From NCBI RefSeq assembly GCF_034931365.1, contig NZ_JAYGII010000009.1, positions 1 to 64,000 on the forward strand: DNA of 64,000 nt, in the 5' to 3' direction. Below, piece after piece: positions 33,400 to 41,289 of the stretch. The stretch's first letter is position 1, and every line of letters begins with the position of its first letter. The DNA is from Natronospira elongata. GTDB taxonomy: Bacteria > Pseudomonadota > Gammaproteobacteria > Natronospirales > Natronospiraceae. A program made the position numbers and the translations under genes. The notes below the pieces were generated by a model that saw nothing but the letters and a program-made list of their open reading frames with translations, was not told where the DNA came from and did no database searches.

Positions 33400-35980
33400 G
33401 GGAATTCACCGAAAAAGGTTTGAGCCGGCACAGCAGGGCCGGCAACAGGAACAGGTTGCTCACCAGGGCAAAGGCCATGGCCACACCGGTCAGCAAGCCG
33501 AAATAGATCGTAGGCATGAAGTTTGACAGGGCCAGAATGGAGAAGCCCGCGATAATGATTACCGTGGTATATACCATGGCCCGACCCACCTGCACATGAC
33601 TTTCCAGCATCGCCCCGTAATACTCGGCACCACCCCGGATTTCATCGCGGAAACGATGGGTGTAATGGATGGTGTCGTGGATGCCGATGCCAATGGTAAT
33701 GGCGGCAATGGTCATGGTCATGATATCCAGGGGCAGGCCCACCCAGCCCATTAGGCCCATGACACCGAGCGAGGCCACCAGCGTCGGCAGGGGCCCGATC
33801 ACCGCCATTCTCAGAGACCGGAACAGCAGGCCGAACATCAGCATCATGGCGGAAAAGACCACCAACAGGGTAATGAACTGGGAGCGCTGCAGGCTCTGCA
33901 TGACATTGTTATAAAGCACCAGCATACCGCTGAGATTGACCTGCTCCGGCCCCAGCTCGAACTTCTCCTGGAGTTCTCCCTCAATCTGCTTCAACAGGCG
34001 ATCCCGCTCCAGGTTGGGATCGGAATCAATCACTCGGATGTCATAGCGGATCTGATGACCATCCTCACTCATGAAGGGGTGCAATAGAATCTCGGCCAGG
34101 TCCTCGGGCAGACGCTCGAACAAAATGCCCAATTCAAAGGCATTGAGCTGACGCCCCTGATTCAGGTGCCGGACCACCTTGAGGGTCGTGGCCACCGACA
34201 GGACCTTACCGGTTTCCGGTCGCTCTTCCAGATAGTCATGGATGGCTTCCACGACTTCCAGCTGGTATTCATTGAACCAGTAACCACCGATGGGACCGGG
34301 CTCGTCGTCCGCGTCCATATCATCCCAGTCACCTCCCCATTCATCATCGCCCCAATCGTCATCGCCCCAATCGTCATCGCCCCACTCATCGTTCACCGCC
34401 TCGCCGGTTTCGGGGCGTTCAACATCCGCCTCGCCGGGGGCTTCGCCATTGTCTTCCAGGAAACGGGCACTGGGGTCCAGGACCACGTCCAGGGGGGTGG
34501 TCCCGCCCAGTTCCTGATCGATCAGCGCCATGCCCTGATAGATCTCGGTATCGGTCTTGAAGTAATCAATGAAACGGTTCTCAACCGTGATCCGGCTGAT
34601 GCCGATCACCGAAACCACCACCAGCAGCAGAAAGACCGCAATCACCGGCCATTCCCGGCCTTGCACCAGGCCGGCGATACCGCGATTCATTCGTGCGGTC
34701 ACGTCCCGGCGCAGGACCGGCACCTTGCCCGGTGCCAGCTTCGCCAAAGCCGCGGGAAAGAGGGTGAAGGTCAGCAGGAAGGCAAAGGCCACCGCACAGG
34801 CCATCATCAGACCGAAATCGATCACCGGCCGGATCTCTGCAAAGCTCATGGCACCAAAAGCGATCACGGTGGTCAGGGCGGTATAAAGTGACGGCATGAA
34901 CTTGCTGCGGATGGTTTCCGCCATCAGCCAGCGGCCGTCCGCCTCCGGTCTGCCCATATACAGTTCCCGATGGCGCACGATCAGATGCACCATCAGGGAC
35001 AGGGTAAGAATCAGAATCAGGGAAATGAAATTGGAGGAGACCACAGTCACCGGCCAGCTCATGAAACCGAGAAAGCCGACCATGATCAGAACCACGCCAC
35101 CGCAGACCACACTGGGAACCAGGACCCAGCGTAGACGCTGGAAGGTAAAGGCCAGCAACAGCAGAATGAACAGGGCCACACCCAGGCCAAAGGTGGCAAT
35201 GTCGTTGCGGACAAAATCAATCATGTCCACCGCGATCATCGGCACCCCACCCAGATGAATCCGGGCCCCGTCCCGGTGGCGGTCGAGAATCTCGCGCACC
35301 TGGGCGATGGTCTTTTCAAGCTCGGCCTGGGCCGCAGTGCTCATCGGCCCGAGTCGTTCATTGAGAGACTCAAGCTCCCCGCGCTCATCGCCATCAAGCC
35401 CGTCACGGGCACGCTGGATACGCAGCTCGTCCCGGCGCTGCAGGAGGCTCCGCAATTCCTCGTCCTGAGTCATGGTCAACAACAGCGCCGTGGTATCGGC
35501 GTCCTGATTCATGATCAGATCACGATAGATCGGGCTGGAGCGAAACTCCTCCCGCGCCAGATCCCGGTCCACACCGCCGTCTTCCAGGGTTCGCGGCCCG
35601 GCTTCGAGCTCGGCCAGGCTGACCCGCGGGCTGTCCAGCAGAGGGACATCCAGCAGACTCATCACCGAGTCCACGGCTTCCAGTTCAGCCAGTTCATCCC
35701 GCAGGGCGGCAATGCGACCCAGCGATTCATCACTGAACAACTCCGCGTCCGGGGTGAAGGTAACGATGAGAAAATCATCGGAACCGTAGCGGGCCCGGAT
35801 CTCCCGGTAGTAGTACATGGACTCGTCGCCCTCGATCATCAGCGACTCGGCCGAGGCGTCCAGATGGAAGCGGTGGACCTGAGTGCCGGCAGCGGCAAAC
35901 ACGGCCAGCACGATCAGGATGACCAGCCAGGGGCTATCCAGAACCAGTCTGAAATAATGGCGGCTTAGAGCCTCAAACAT
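33392..35980 (-). CDS. MMPL/RND superfamily membrane transporter
   Basis: The 862-residue protein has the RND repeat plan: one N-terminal helix, a large periplasmic domain, a bundle of about five helices (from FVRNDIATFGLGVALFILL), then a sixth helix (VIAVFLLLVVVSVIGISRI), a second periplasmic domain and a final bundle. It is of the hydrophobe/amphiphile exporter type (MMPL, HpnN-like), perhaps moving lipids or hopanoids. The second periplasmic domain contains a striking acidic insert of repeated WGDDD units (about residues 528-555). It lies between the aminotransferase (7-base gap) and pepN (overlap). Its substrate is unknown. Confidence 0.86.
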   Translation of the reverse strand: MFEALSRHYFRLVLDSPWLVILIVLAVFAAAGTQVHRFHLDASAESLMIEGDESMYYYREIRARYGSDDFLIVTFTPDAELFSDESLGRIAALRDELAELEAVDSVMSLLDVPLLDSPRVSLAELEAGPRTLEDGGVDRDLAREEFRSSPIYRDLIMNQDADTTALLLTMTQDEELRSLLQRRDELRIQRARDGLDGDERGELESLNERLGPMSTAAQAELEKTIAQVREILDRHRDGARIHLGGVPMIAVDMIDFVRNDIATFGLGVALFILLLLAFTFQRLRWVLVPSVVCGGVVLIMVGFLGFMSWPVTVVSSNFISLILILTLSLMVHLIVRHRELYMGRPEADGRWLMAETIRSKFMPSLYTALTTVIAFGAMSFAEIRPVIDFGLMMACAVAFAFLLTFTLFPAALAKLAPGKVPVLRRDVTARMNRGIAGLVQGREWPVIAVFLLLVVVSVIGISRITVENRFIDYFKTDTEIYQGMALIDQELGGTTPLDVVLDPSARFLEDNGEAPGEADVERPETGEAVNDEWGDDDWGDDDWGDDEWGGDWDDMDADDEPGPIGGYWFNEYQLEVVEAIHDYLEERPETGKVLSVATTLKVVRHLNQGRQLNAFELGILFERLPEDLAEILLHPFMSEDGHQIRYDIRVIDSDPNLERDRLLKQIEGELQEKFELGPEQVNLSGMLVLYNNVMQSLQRSQFITLLVVFSAMMLMFGLLFRSLRMAVIGPLPTLVASLGVMGLMGWVGLPLDIMTMTIAAITIGIGIHDTIHYTHRFRDEIRGGAEYYGAMLESHVQVGRAMVYTTVIIIAGFSILALSNFMPTIYFGLLTGVAMAFALVSNLFLLPALLCRLKPFSVNSHA
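34339..34398 (-). repeat. In-frame 15-bp tandem repeat encoding WGDDD units in the MMPL gene
   Basis: The unit CCCCAATCGTCATCG is repeated with minor change and is in frame, giving GDDDWGDDDWGDDEWGG in the exporter. The unit length is a multiple of 3, so copy-number change would lengthen the acidic loop without breaking the gene. Confidence 0.85.
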
Positions 35981-35986
35981 GCGGGG

Positions 35987-37120
35987 TCACTCCCATGAGT
36001 CCGACTGTTTCATCGCCCCGAGGGCGGTCAGCAAACGCTCGATCTTATCTTCCCGGCAGGTCTCGCCCATCAGACCGATCCGCCAGACCTTGCCGGCCAG
36101 GGGCCCCAGCCCGGCACCGATTTCGATGCCATGATCCTCAAGGAGCTTTCCGCGCACGGCGCCATCATCAACGCCTTCGGGAATGCGCACGGCATTAAGC
36201 TGCGGCAGGCGCTCATCGGCCGGCACCAGCAGCGACAGGCCCAGGGCTTCAAGACCGGCGACCAGTTTCTCATGGATCCGCCGATGACGCTCCCAGGACG
36301 CGGACAGGCCCTCTTCTTTCAGCACCAGAAGCGATTCATGCAGGCTGTATAGGGCATTGACCGGGGCGGTGTGATGATAGGCCCGTTGCCCGCCACTGCC
36401 CCAGTAGTTCATCACCAGACTGAAATCCATGAACCAGCTCTGCACCGGCACCTGCCGGTCGCGGATACGCTCGGCGGCCCGCTCACTCAAGGTGACCGGT
36501 GACAGCCCCGGCGGGCAGGACAGGCATTTCTGGGTCCCGGCATAGGCCGCATCCACGCCCCAGGCGTCCACTTCCACGGGAATCCCGCCCAGGGCGGTGA
36601 CGCAATCCATGATGCTGAGACAATCATGCTCACGGGCGAGTGCGGCCAGGGCCTGGCCGTCGGAGCGGGCACCGGTGGAGGTCTCGGCCTGAACAAAGGC
36701 AAGCACCCGGGCATCCGGGTTGGCCTTCAGAGCGGCCTCGACCTGAGCCACATCCACGGCACGGCCCCATTCCTGGTCCACGGTGACCACCTCGGCCCCA
36801 ATGCGCTCACTCATCTCCAGCATGCGCTGACCGAAGGCGCCATTGCGACAGACGACGATCTTGTCACCCGGCTCCAGCAGATTGGCGAAGCAGGCCTCCA
36901 TGCCGGCGGTGCCCGGTCCCGAAACCGGCAGGGTCAGGGCATTCTCGGTACGAAAGACCCACTGCAACAGGCCCTTTAGCTCATCCATGAAGGCGATGAA
37001 GGCCGGGTCCAGATGACCAATGGTGGGCCGCGCCGCGGCCTCACGCACCCGCCGGGAAACATCCGAGGGCCCTGGGCCCATGAGTAGCCGCTCCGGCGGC
37101 TGGAATGACTGCTGCTTCAT
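35987..37120 (-). CDS. Class V aminotransferase, alanine-glyoxylate / serine-pyruvate type
   Basis: The 377-residue PLP enzyme resembles AGXT and serine-glyoxylate or serine-pyruvate transaminases. The N-terminal LLMGPGPSDVSRRV, the PLP Asp in LSIMDCVTALGG and the Schiff-base lysine in GTQKCLSCPPGLSP are all present. It probably moves the amino group between glyoxylate or pyruvate and serine or alanine. It is followed by the MMPL gene after 7 bases. Upstream, across a repeat-filled gap, are an ACT-domain protein and a decarboxylase on the same strand. The AGT-type neighbour hints that the decarboxylase substrate might be serine. Confidence 0.88.
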   Translation of the reverse strand: MKQQSFQPPERLLMGPGPSDVSRRVREAAARPTIGHLDPAFIAFMDELKGLLQWVFRTENALTLPVSGPGTAGMEACFANLLEPGDKIVVCRNGAFGQRMLEMSERIGAEVVTVDQEWGRAVDVAQVEAALKANPDARVLAFVQAETSTGARSDGQALAALAREHDCLSIMDCVTALGGIPVEVDAWGVDAAYAGTQKCLSCPPGLSPVTLSERAAERIRDRQVPVQSWFMDFSLVMNYWGSGGQRAYHHTAPVNALYSLHESLLVLKEEGLSASWERHRRIHEKLVAGLEALGLSLLVPADERLPQLNAVRIPEGVDDGAVRGKLLEDHGIEIGAGLGPLAGKVWRIGLMGETCREDKIERLLTALGAMKQSDSWE

Positions 37121-37289
37121 GCTGTACTTCTCCCATGCAATGGATTGGGCGACTTCGATTTCCTGTTTTGCGGCTTCGAGGCCGGTGACTCCGTCAGTTG
37201 CAGTTCCTGAGCCAATTCGTCATATCCATCCCAGATCTGATGGTGCCCACAAAGAGCCACGTCAACCGGCACGGCGGTAGGTGGCGTAG

Positions 37290-37498
37290 CAGGGGCTGGG
37301 GACCCTTTTCCAGGATTGTGGGCGACAGGGGTGAGGCAAGACCGATGGTCCGGTGGACCATCGCAGCTTGCCGAACGACCGCACAGGGATGTGCGGGCTG
37401 GACCGGAAGACGGAGCAGGAAAGCGCAGTCTTTCGGTCGCCCCCAAAGCCTACAGGGATGTATCTACGGCGTTCCTGGAAAAGGGTCCCCAGCCCCTG
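37290..37498. repeat. Palindromic interspersed element with 26-bp inverted ends
   Basis: The 37290-37315 and 37473-37498 arms are perfect inverted 26-mers that contain GGGGCTGGGGACCC and TTTTCCAGGA. Between them lie further small hairpins: GATGGTCC/GGACCATC (about 37341-37359), GCACA/TGTGC around an AGGGATG-type loop, and TACA/TGTA around the same GGGA. Together with the flanks it fills the 412-base gap 37121-37532. No coding frame is convincing. It looks like a MITE or a composite of dispersed stem-loop repeats. Confidence 0.75.
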
Positions 37499-37532
37499 CG
37501 GGAGCCACCGGGAAGCAGCCACAGAGCCCCGG

Positions 37533-37925
37533 TCAAACCAACCACTGTCCCAGCAACTCCCGCGCCTGATCAGGCTTCTCGCAGGCGAGCGCCACAATAT
37601 TCTCGGATTCATCCCGATGGACCATCGTGATGGCACGGATGTCGATATCCGCCTCCGCCAATTGTTGCGAGATCGTTGCCAATGCCCCCGGCCGGTCGGC
37701 GACCCGCAAAAGGACCACATCCTCGGCCACCACCGTCATCCCCTTGCGATTCAAGGTATCCAGGGCCGCATCCAGCTGGTCCACCTCCAGGCGCAAACAG
37801 GCCTTGTCAGCCACCTCCACCGCCTCCACGCTGGCGATATTGATCCCGGCCTCGGCCAGGGCAGTGCTGACATCGGCCATCAGGCCGGTGCGGGTATCGG
37901 CGATCACGGTCAAATGCTGAATCAT
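37533..37925 (-). CDS. Tandem ACT-domain protein
   Basis: The 130-residue protein consists of two ACT domains (first from MIQHLTVIADTRTGLMADVS, second from VVLLRVADRPGALATISQQL). ACT pairs bind amino acids and regulate metabolic enzymes. The start overlaps the decarboxylase stop (ATGA), so it is translationally coupled and is a likely amino-acid-responsive regulator of that enzyme. The upstream part of the open frame (28 codons) is discarded for that reason. The ligand is unknown; histidine or serine would fit the neighbours. Confidence 0.85.
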   Translation of the reverse strand: MIQHLTVIADTRTGLMADVSTALAEAGINIASVEAVEVADKACLRLEVDQLDAALDTLNRKGMTVVAEDVVLLRVADRPGALATISQQLAEADIDIRAITMVHRDESENIVALACEKPDQARELLGQWLV

Positions 37926-39031
37926 TGTTCGGCGTCCTCTCTCATGGACGAAACCAGGGCCTGAATCATGTCCCGCGTCACCCCGGGCACACAGATGAGA
38001 TGGCTCCATTGTCCCTCGCTCGCCAGCTGAAAGCGCTCAACAATGGTATCGGCCGGACGGGGAAATACCAGGGTAAAGGCCTGCTCGTTTCGCCAGACCG
38101 GGATGCCCGCCTCGCGCAGATGCTGTTCCGTCCAATCGGCCACCCCAAGGGCCTGCTCAACCCGCTGCCTCATCCCCTCCCGGCCCAGAGTCTTGAGCCG
38201 ATACCAGAGTAACAGGGGTGTAAGCCCATTGCGGGAGCCGCTGATGGTGGTATCCAGGCTGCCGATATAGGCAATGGAACGGGCAATGCGATCAACGTAG
38301 TGCTTGCGGGCCAGAACAATGCCGCAGGGGATGGGGCAACCGATGAACTTGTGACCGCTGATGGAAATACTGTCCGCGCCATCCTCGAAATCACAGGCCG
38401 GCCGGGGCTCGATAAAGGGGGCCGCCAGACCAATGAAGGCGGCATCGGCATGGATATAGCGCTGGCTGACGGCCAGCTCGTCGAGAATGGCCCGGATGCG
38501 CGTCAGGTCATCCCGCGCCTCGGTCATGGTGGTGCCGATATTGGCGAAGATGATCACCGGCTTGTCGCGGTTGATGCGAATGGATTCGCGCAAGTCTTCG
38601 TAATCCATCTCGCCATGCTCATCGGCCCGGATCATGATATGACGCATGTTCAGCAGATGCAGATTCTTGCTGACGCTGTAATGGGTCGCCTGGGAGAAAT
38701 ACGCCACCGCGTCGGGAAACAGCTCCCGGGCCAGATACAGGCCATAGAGATTGCCTTCGCTGCCACCATTGCAGACATAGCCCCACCACTCTCCGGTCGG
38801 GGCCCGCATCCATCCCGCCGCCAGCTCCAGGACTTCTCGCTCCAGCTCCCGAGTGGCCATCTGCCAGGTACTGTCACTGAAGGGGTCGCCCAGATTATTG
38901 AGGGGCACGTCCAGAAAATCCGCCAACTCTGAAAATGAAAAGTCCCGGGCCACCGGATAGCCCAGATAGCTATCCCGCCGCTCTTCGAGCTCGGCAAGAC
39001 AGGTCTGCAAACGCTGATGCAATGACTCCAC
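37922..39031 (-). CDS. PLP-dependent decarboxylase of the histidine/serine decarboxylase family
   Basis: The 369-residue enzyme aligns throughout with the PLP-type histidine decarboxylases of Gram-negative bacteria: GYPVARDFSF near the N-terminus, WGYVCNGGSEGN, YFSQATHYSVSKN, IIFANIGTTM, the DAAFIG segment, and the Schiff-base lysine in SISGHKFIGCPIPCG. Plant serine decarboxylase belongs to the same family, so the substrate could be histidine (to histamine) or serine (to ethanolamine). The start is GTG at 39031 with a purine-rich GGGGGAG close upstream. It is the first gene of a unit that continues with the ACT protein. Confidence 0.85.
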   Translation of the reverse strand: MESLHQRLQTCLAELEERRDSYLGYPVARDFSFSELADFLDVPLNNLGDPFSDSTWQMATRELEREVLELAAGWMRAPTGEWWGYVCNGGSEGNLYGLYLARELFPDAVAYFSQATHYSVSKNLHLLNMRHIMIRADEHGEMDYEDLRESIRINRDKPVIIFANIGTTMTEARDDLTRIRAILDELAVSQRYIHADAAFIGLAAPFIEPRPACDFEDGADSISISGHKFIGCPIPCGIVLARKHYVDRIARSIAYIGSLDTTISGSRNGLTPLLLWYRLKTLGREGMRQRVEQALGVADWTEQHLREAGIPVWRNEQAFTLVFPRPADTIVERFQLASEGQWSHLICVPGVTRDMIQALVSSMREDAEQ

Positions 39032-39383
39032 GGCTCCCCCGATGTTAGGCGCTCAACAAGGCAGGGGTATTCTCTCAGGATCGGGCGTCCGCTTCACCCG
39101 GTGACGGTATCAACGGCATCCGGACGAGCGGCTCAAACCACGGGGGCAGCGGCGCCGGAGGCAGCCTCTGCTTTTCGTCATCTGGCATTCAAGGAGGTGA
39201 TGATCCAGCGGTGGGTACCCCGTTTGGAGGGGGGCGGCGATCGGGAAAATGGAATAAATTCATGCGACCTGCGCCGCCGCTCGCCTCCTCAGCCCCTCCT
39301 GAGGGACAGGGTGATGGGGCCGGTGACAGGGGGGAGCTGGCCGGGTGCCGGCAAAGGGGCAGACAATTCGGAGAAAGGGACCC

Positions 39384-41132
39384 ATGAAACCATCCTTCTA
39401 CCGCCTTGCCGGCGGCGTTTTTCTGGCGGCAATCCTTCAGGGCTGTGCAGTAAAATCTGAGATCGATCCCGACTGGAGTCACGCTGCCGATGTCAGCGAA
39501 CTCTCAGCCACCGGAGTGAGCAGCGACGGCTCTTATGTGGTCATCGGCGACGACCGGGACGTTCGCATCATCGACGGTGACAGCGGCCGGATCATCACCA
39601 CCCTGGGTGACGATTTCTGGCAACGACTGGCGCGGCATTCCCGCATTGCCGGTGTTTCACTGAGCGAGTTCATGGCAGACAGCTATCGCATGACCATCCT
39701 CGATGAGGCTCGCGTGATGCTGCTGTTCGACTATCGACTCGATGATGAAATCGTGACGGCCATCGACCTGGACAGTGGCCGTGAACTGTGGCGCAACGAC
39801 CAGCTCGCCTTCAGCCTGGAGAAATACGGAATTGCCATCCGCGCCGCCGGTCGTGCGGCGGGTCAGGCCCTGGGGCGCCTGCTGGGTGCCGACCATCAGG
39901 AGGAAACCCGGGAAGACCGGCTCCATCGCCAGCATGAGTATTTCAGCCGACTGGTGATTGCCGACCCCAATGGCGAGGACTTCCTGTTCAAAACTTACCA
40001 TGGCCTCTTTGCCATCAACGCCCGCAGCGGCCAAATGCGCTGGCACCTCCCTGAGTTCAGTGGCGCGGGCCTGGGGGATGTCATTGAGCTCCCGGATGGT
40101 GACCGCCTGATCATGGGTGGCGGCAGCAACCTGATGGCGGTCAATGTGGCCAGCAATCACCATATCGCCCGGGTGAGCCCATCCGGCGATGTACGCTGGA
40201 TGAGCGAATACAGCGGCAGCCGGGTTGCCGGCATGCAGGTCGCTGAGCAGCGAGTGATCGTGGACGCCTCACCACTGGAAGTCTTCGATCTGGAATCGGG
40301 CCGCAAACTCTGGGAAGTGGAGATTGAACGCAGCCCGGTGGAGCGACCCGCCCCCATCGTCGCGGATGGCCATCTCTACCATGCCACCACCAGCATTCGT
40401 GAGGGCAGTCGCCTGATCCAGACCCGGGTCCCCTTCCGGATCAGCAAATACGAACTGGATTCCGGACGCAAGATCTGGCGGACCGACAACAGCGACACCA
40501 CATTCACCCACATCAAGCTTGCCGGGGACCGCATTCTGGCCTCGGGTTTCGGTGACCTGTTCGACGGCAATGGCGGTCTCGCCGCCTTCACTCGCGCCGA
40601 CGGCCGCCTGGACTGGAGCTCACCGGAGTTCGGTCGCCGCGGCATGCTCTCCACCGGCTTGCACGCGACTGCACCACGGCTCTCGGGCGAACGGGTCTTC
40701 ATTGCCGGCCCCGAGCACCTCTATGCCTTCCAGCTTGAGGATGGCCGCTTGCTGTTCGCCGGCAACCTGGACGACGCCGATGTGGGCGGCATCCACAACC
40801 TGATCCTCCATGGCGACACGGCAGTCGTCGTCGGACGGGGTGGCGCCGCCGGCTTCAGTCAGCGGGATGGACGGCTGCTGTTCGCCGGCAATCCCCTGAC
40901 CGTGCACGAGCATCATCACCACGGTTCCTCGCTGGTGCTGGAACAGAAGGGACGCACCGGTGGTGCGGTGCTGCTTGACCTGGATGCCGGAGAGTTCGGG
41001 CCCATCATGCGCTATCGCCGTTTCACCGACCGCCTGTTCGGCGACTTCGATGGCCGCATATTCGTCTCCCGTGATGGCCGCCAGGTCATGACCATCAATG
41101 GCAACGGGGATGTTTCCCGCTACACCCTCTAA
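39384..41132 (+). CDS. PQQ-type beta-propeller lipoprotein
   Basis: The 582-residue protein has a lipoprotein signal (LAAILQGC, Cys about 21) and a chain of propeller blades with PQQ-like repeats such as DLDSGRELWR, DLESGRKLWEVE, ELDSGRKIWRTD and RADGRLDWSS. This resembles BamB-like scaffolds, but it is longer and carries an inserted helical segment (AIRAAGRAAGQALGRLLGAD). It lacks other enzyme motifs. The start MKPSFYRL is preceded by GAGAAAGGGA. A perfect palindrome follows the stop. The function is probably in envelope assembly or as a binding scaffold. Confidence 0.8.
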   Translation: MKPSFYRLAGGVFLAAILQGCAVKSEIDPDWSHAADVSELSATGVSSDGSYVVIGDDRDVRIIDGDSGRIITTLGDDFWQRLARHSRIAGVSLSEFMADSYRMTILDEARVMLLFDYRLDDEIVTAIDLDSGRELWRNDQLAFSLEKYGIAIRAAGRAAGQALGRLLGADHQEETREDRLHRQHEYFSRLVIADPNGEDFLFKTYHGLFAINARSGQMRWHLPEFSGAGLGDVIELPDGDRLIMGGGSNLMAVNVASNHHIARVSPSGDVRWMSEYSGSRVAGMQVAEQRVIVDASPLEVFDLESGRKLWEVEIERSPVERPAPIVADGHLYHATTSIREGSRLIQTRVPFRISKYELDSGRKIWRTDNSDTTFTHIKLAGDRILASGFGDLFDGNGGLAAFTRADGRLDWSSPEFGRRGMLSTGLHATAPRLSGERVFIAGPEHLYAFQLEDGRLLFAGNLDDADVGGIHNLILHGDTAVVVGRGGAAGFSQRDGRLLFAGNPLTVHEHHHHGSSLVLEQKGRTGGAVLLDLDAGEFGPIMRYRRFTDRLFGDFDGRIFVSRDGRQVMTINGNGDVSRYTL

Positions 41133-41143
41133 GCGATCACAGT

Positions 41144-41177
41144 GGCGAAGCCCACACCGGCCGGTGTGGGCTTCGCC
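41144..41177 (+). terminator. Perfect 17-bp palindromic hairpin after the propeller gene
   Basis: The arms GGCGAAGCCCACACCGG and CCGGTGTGGGCTTCGCC meet without a spacer, 12 bases past the stop at 41132. There is no clear T-tract, so termination is likely but not certain. Confidence 0.7.
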
Positions 41178-41289
41178 ATTCCAGATTCAGCCCTAGCCCC
41201 CACACCCTTCGGGACGCCATGCCCTTGAAAGGATACCGTTCGCTTCTCGTGCTATCTTCAGAAATCCGTGATCCAATAATCGGCAGCCC

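Noticed and set aside
37262..37720. Minus-strand open frame of 152 codons in the repeat region
   Set aside because: It lies in a palindromic repeat and in another frame of the ACT gene, and shows no conserved features.
39101..39460. Small plus-strand ORF before the propeller lipoprotein
   Set aside because: It overlaps the lipoprotein start in another frame, has no domain, and the ribosome-like AAGGAGG is too close to its internal ATG to serve as a normal site.
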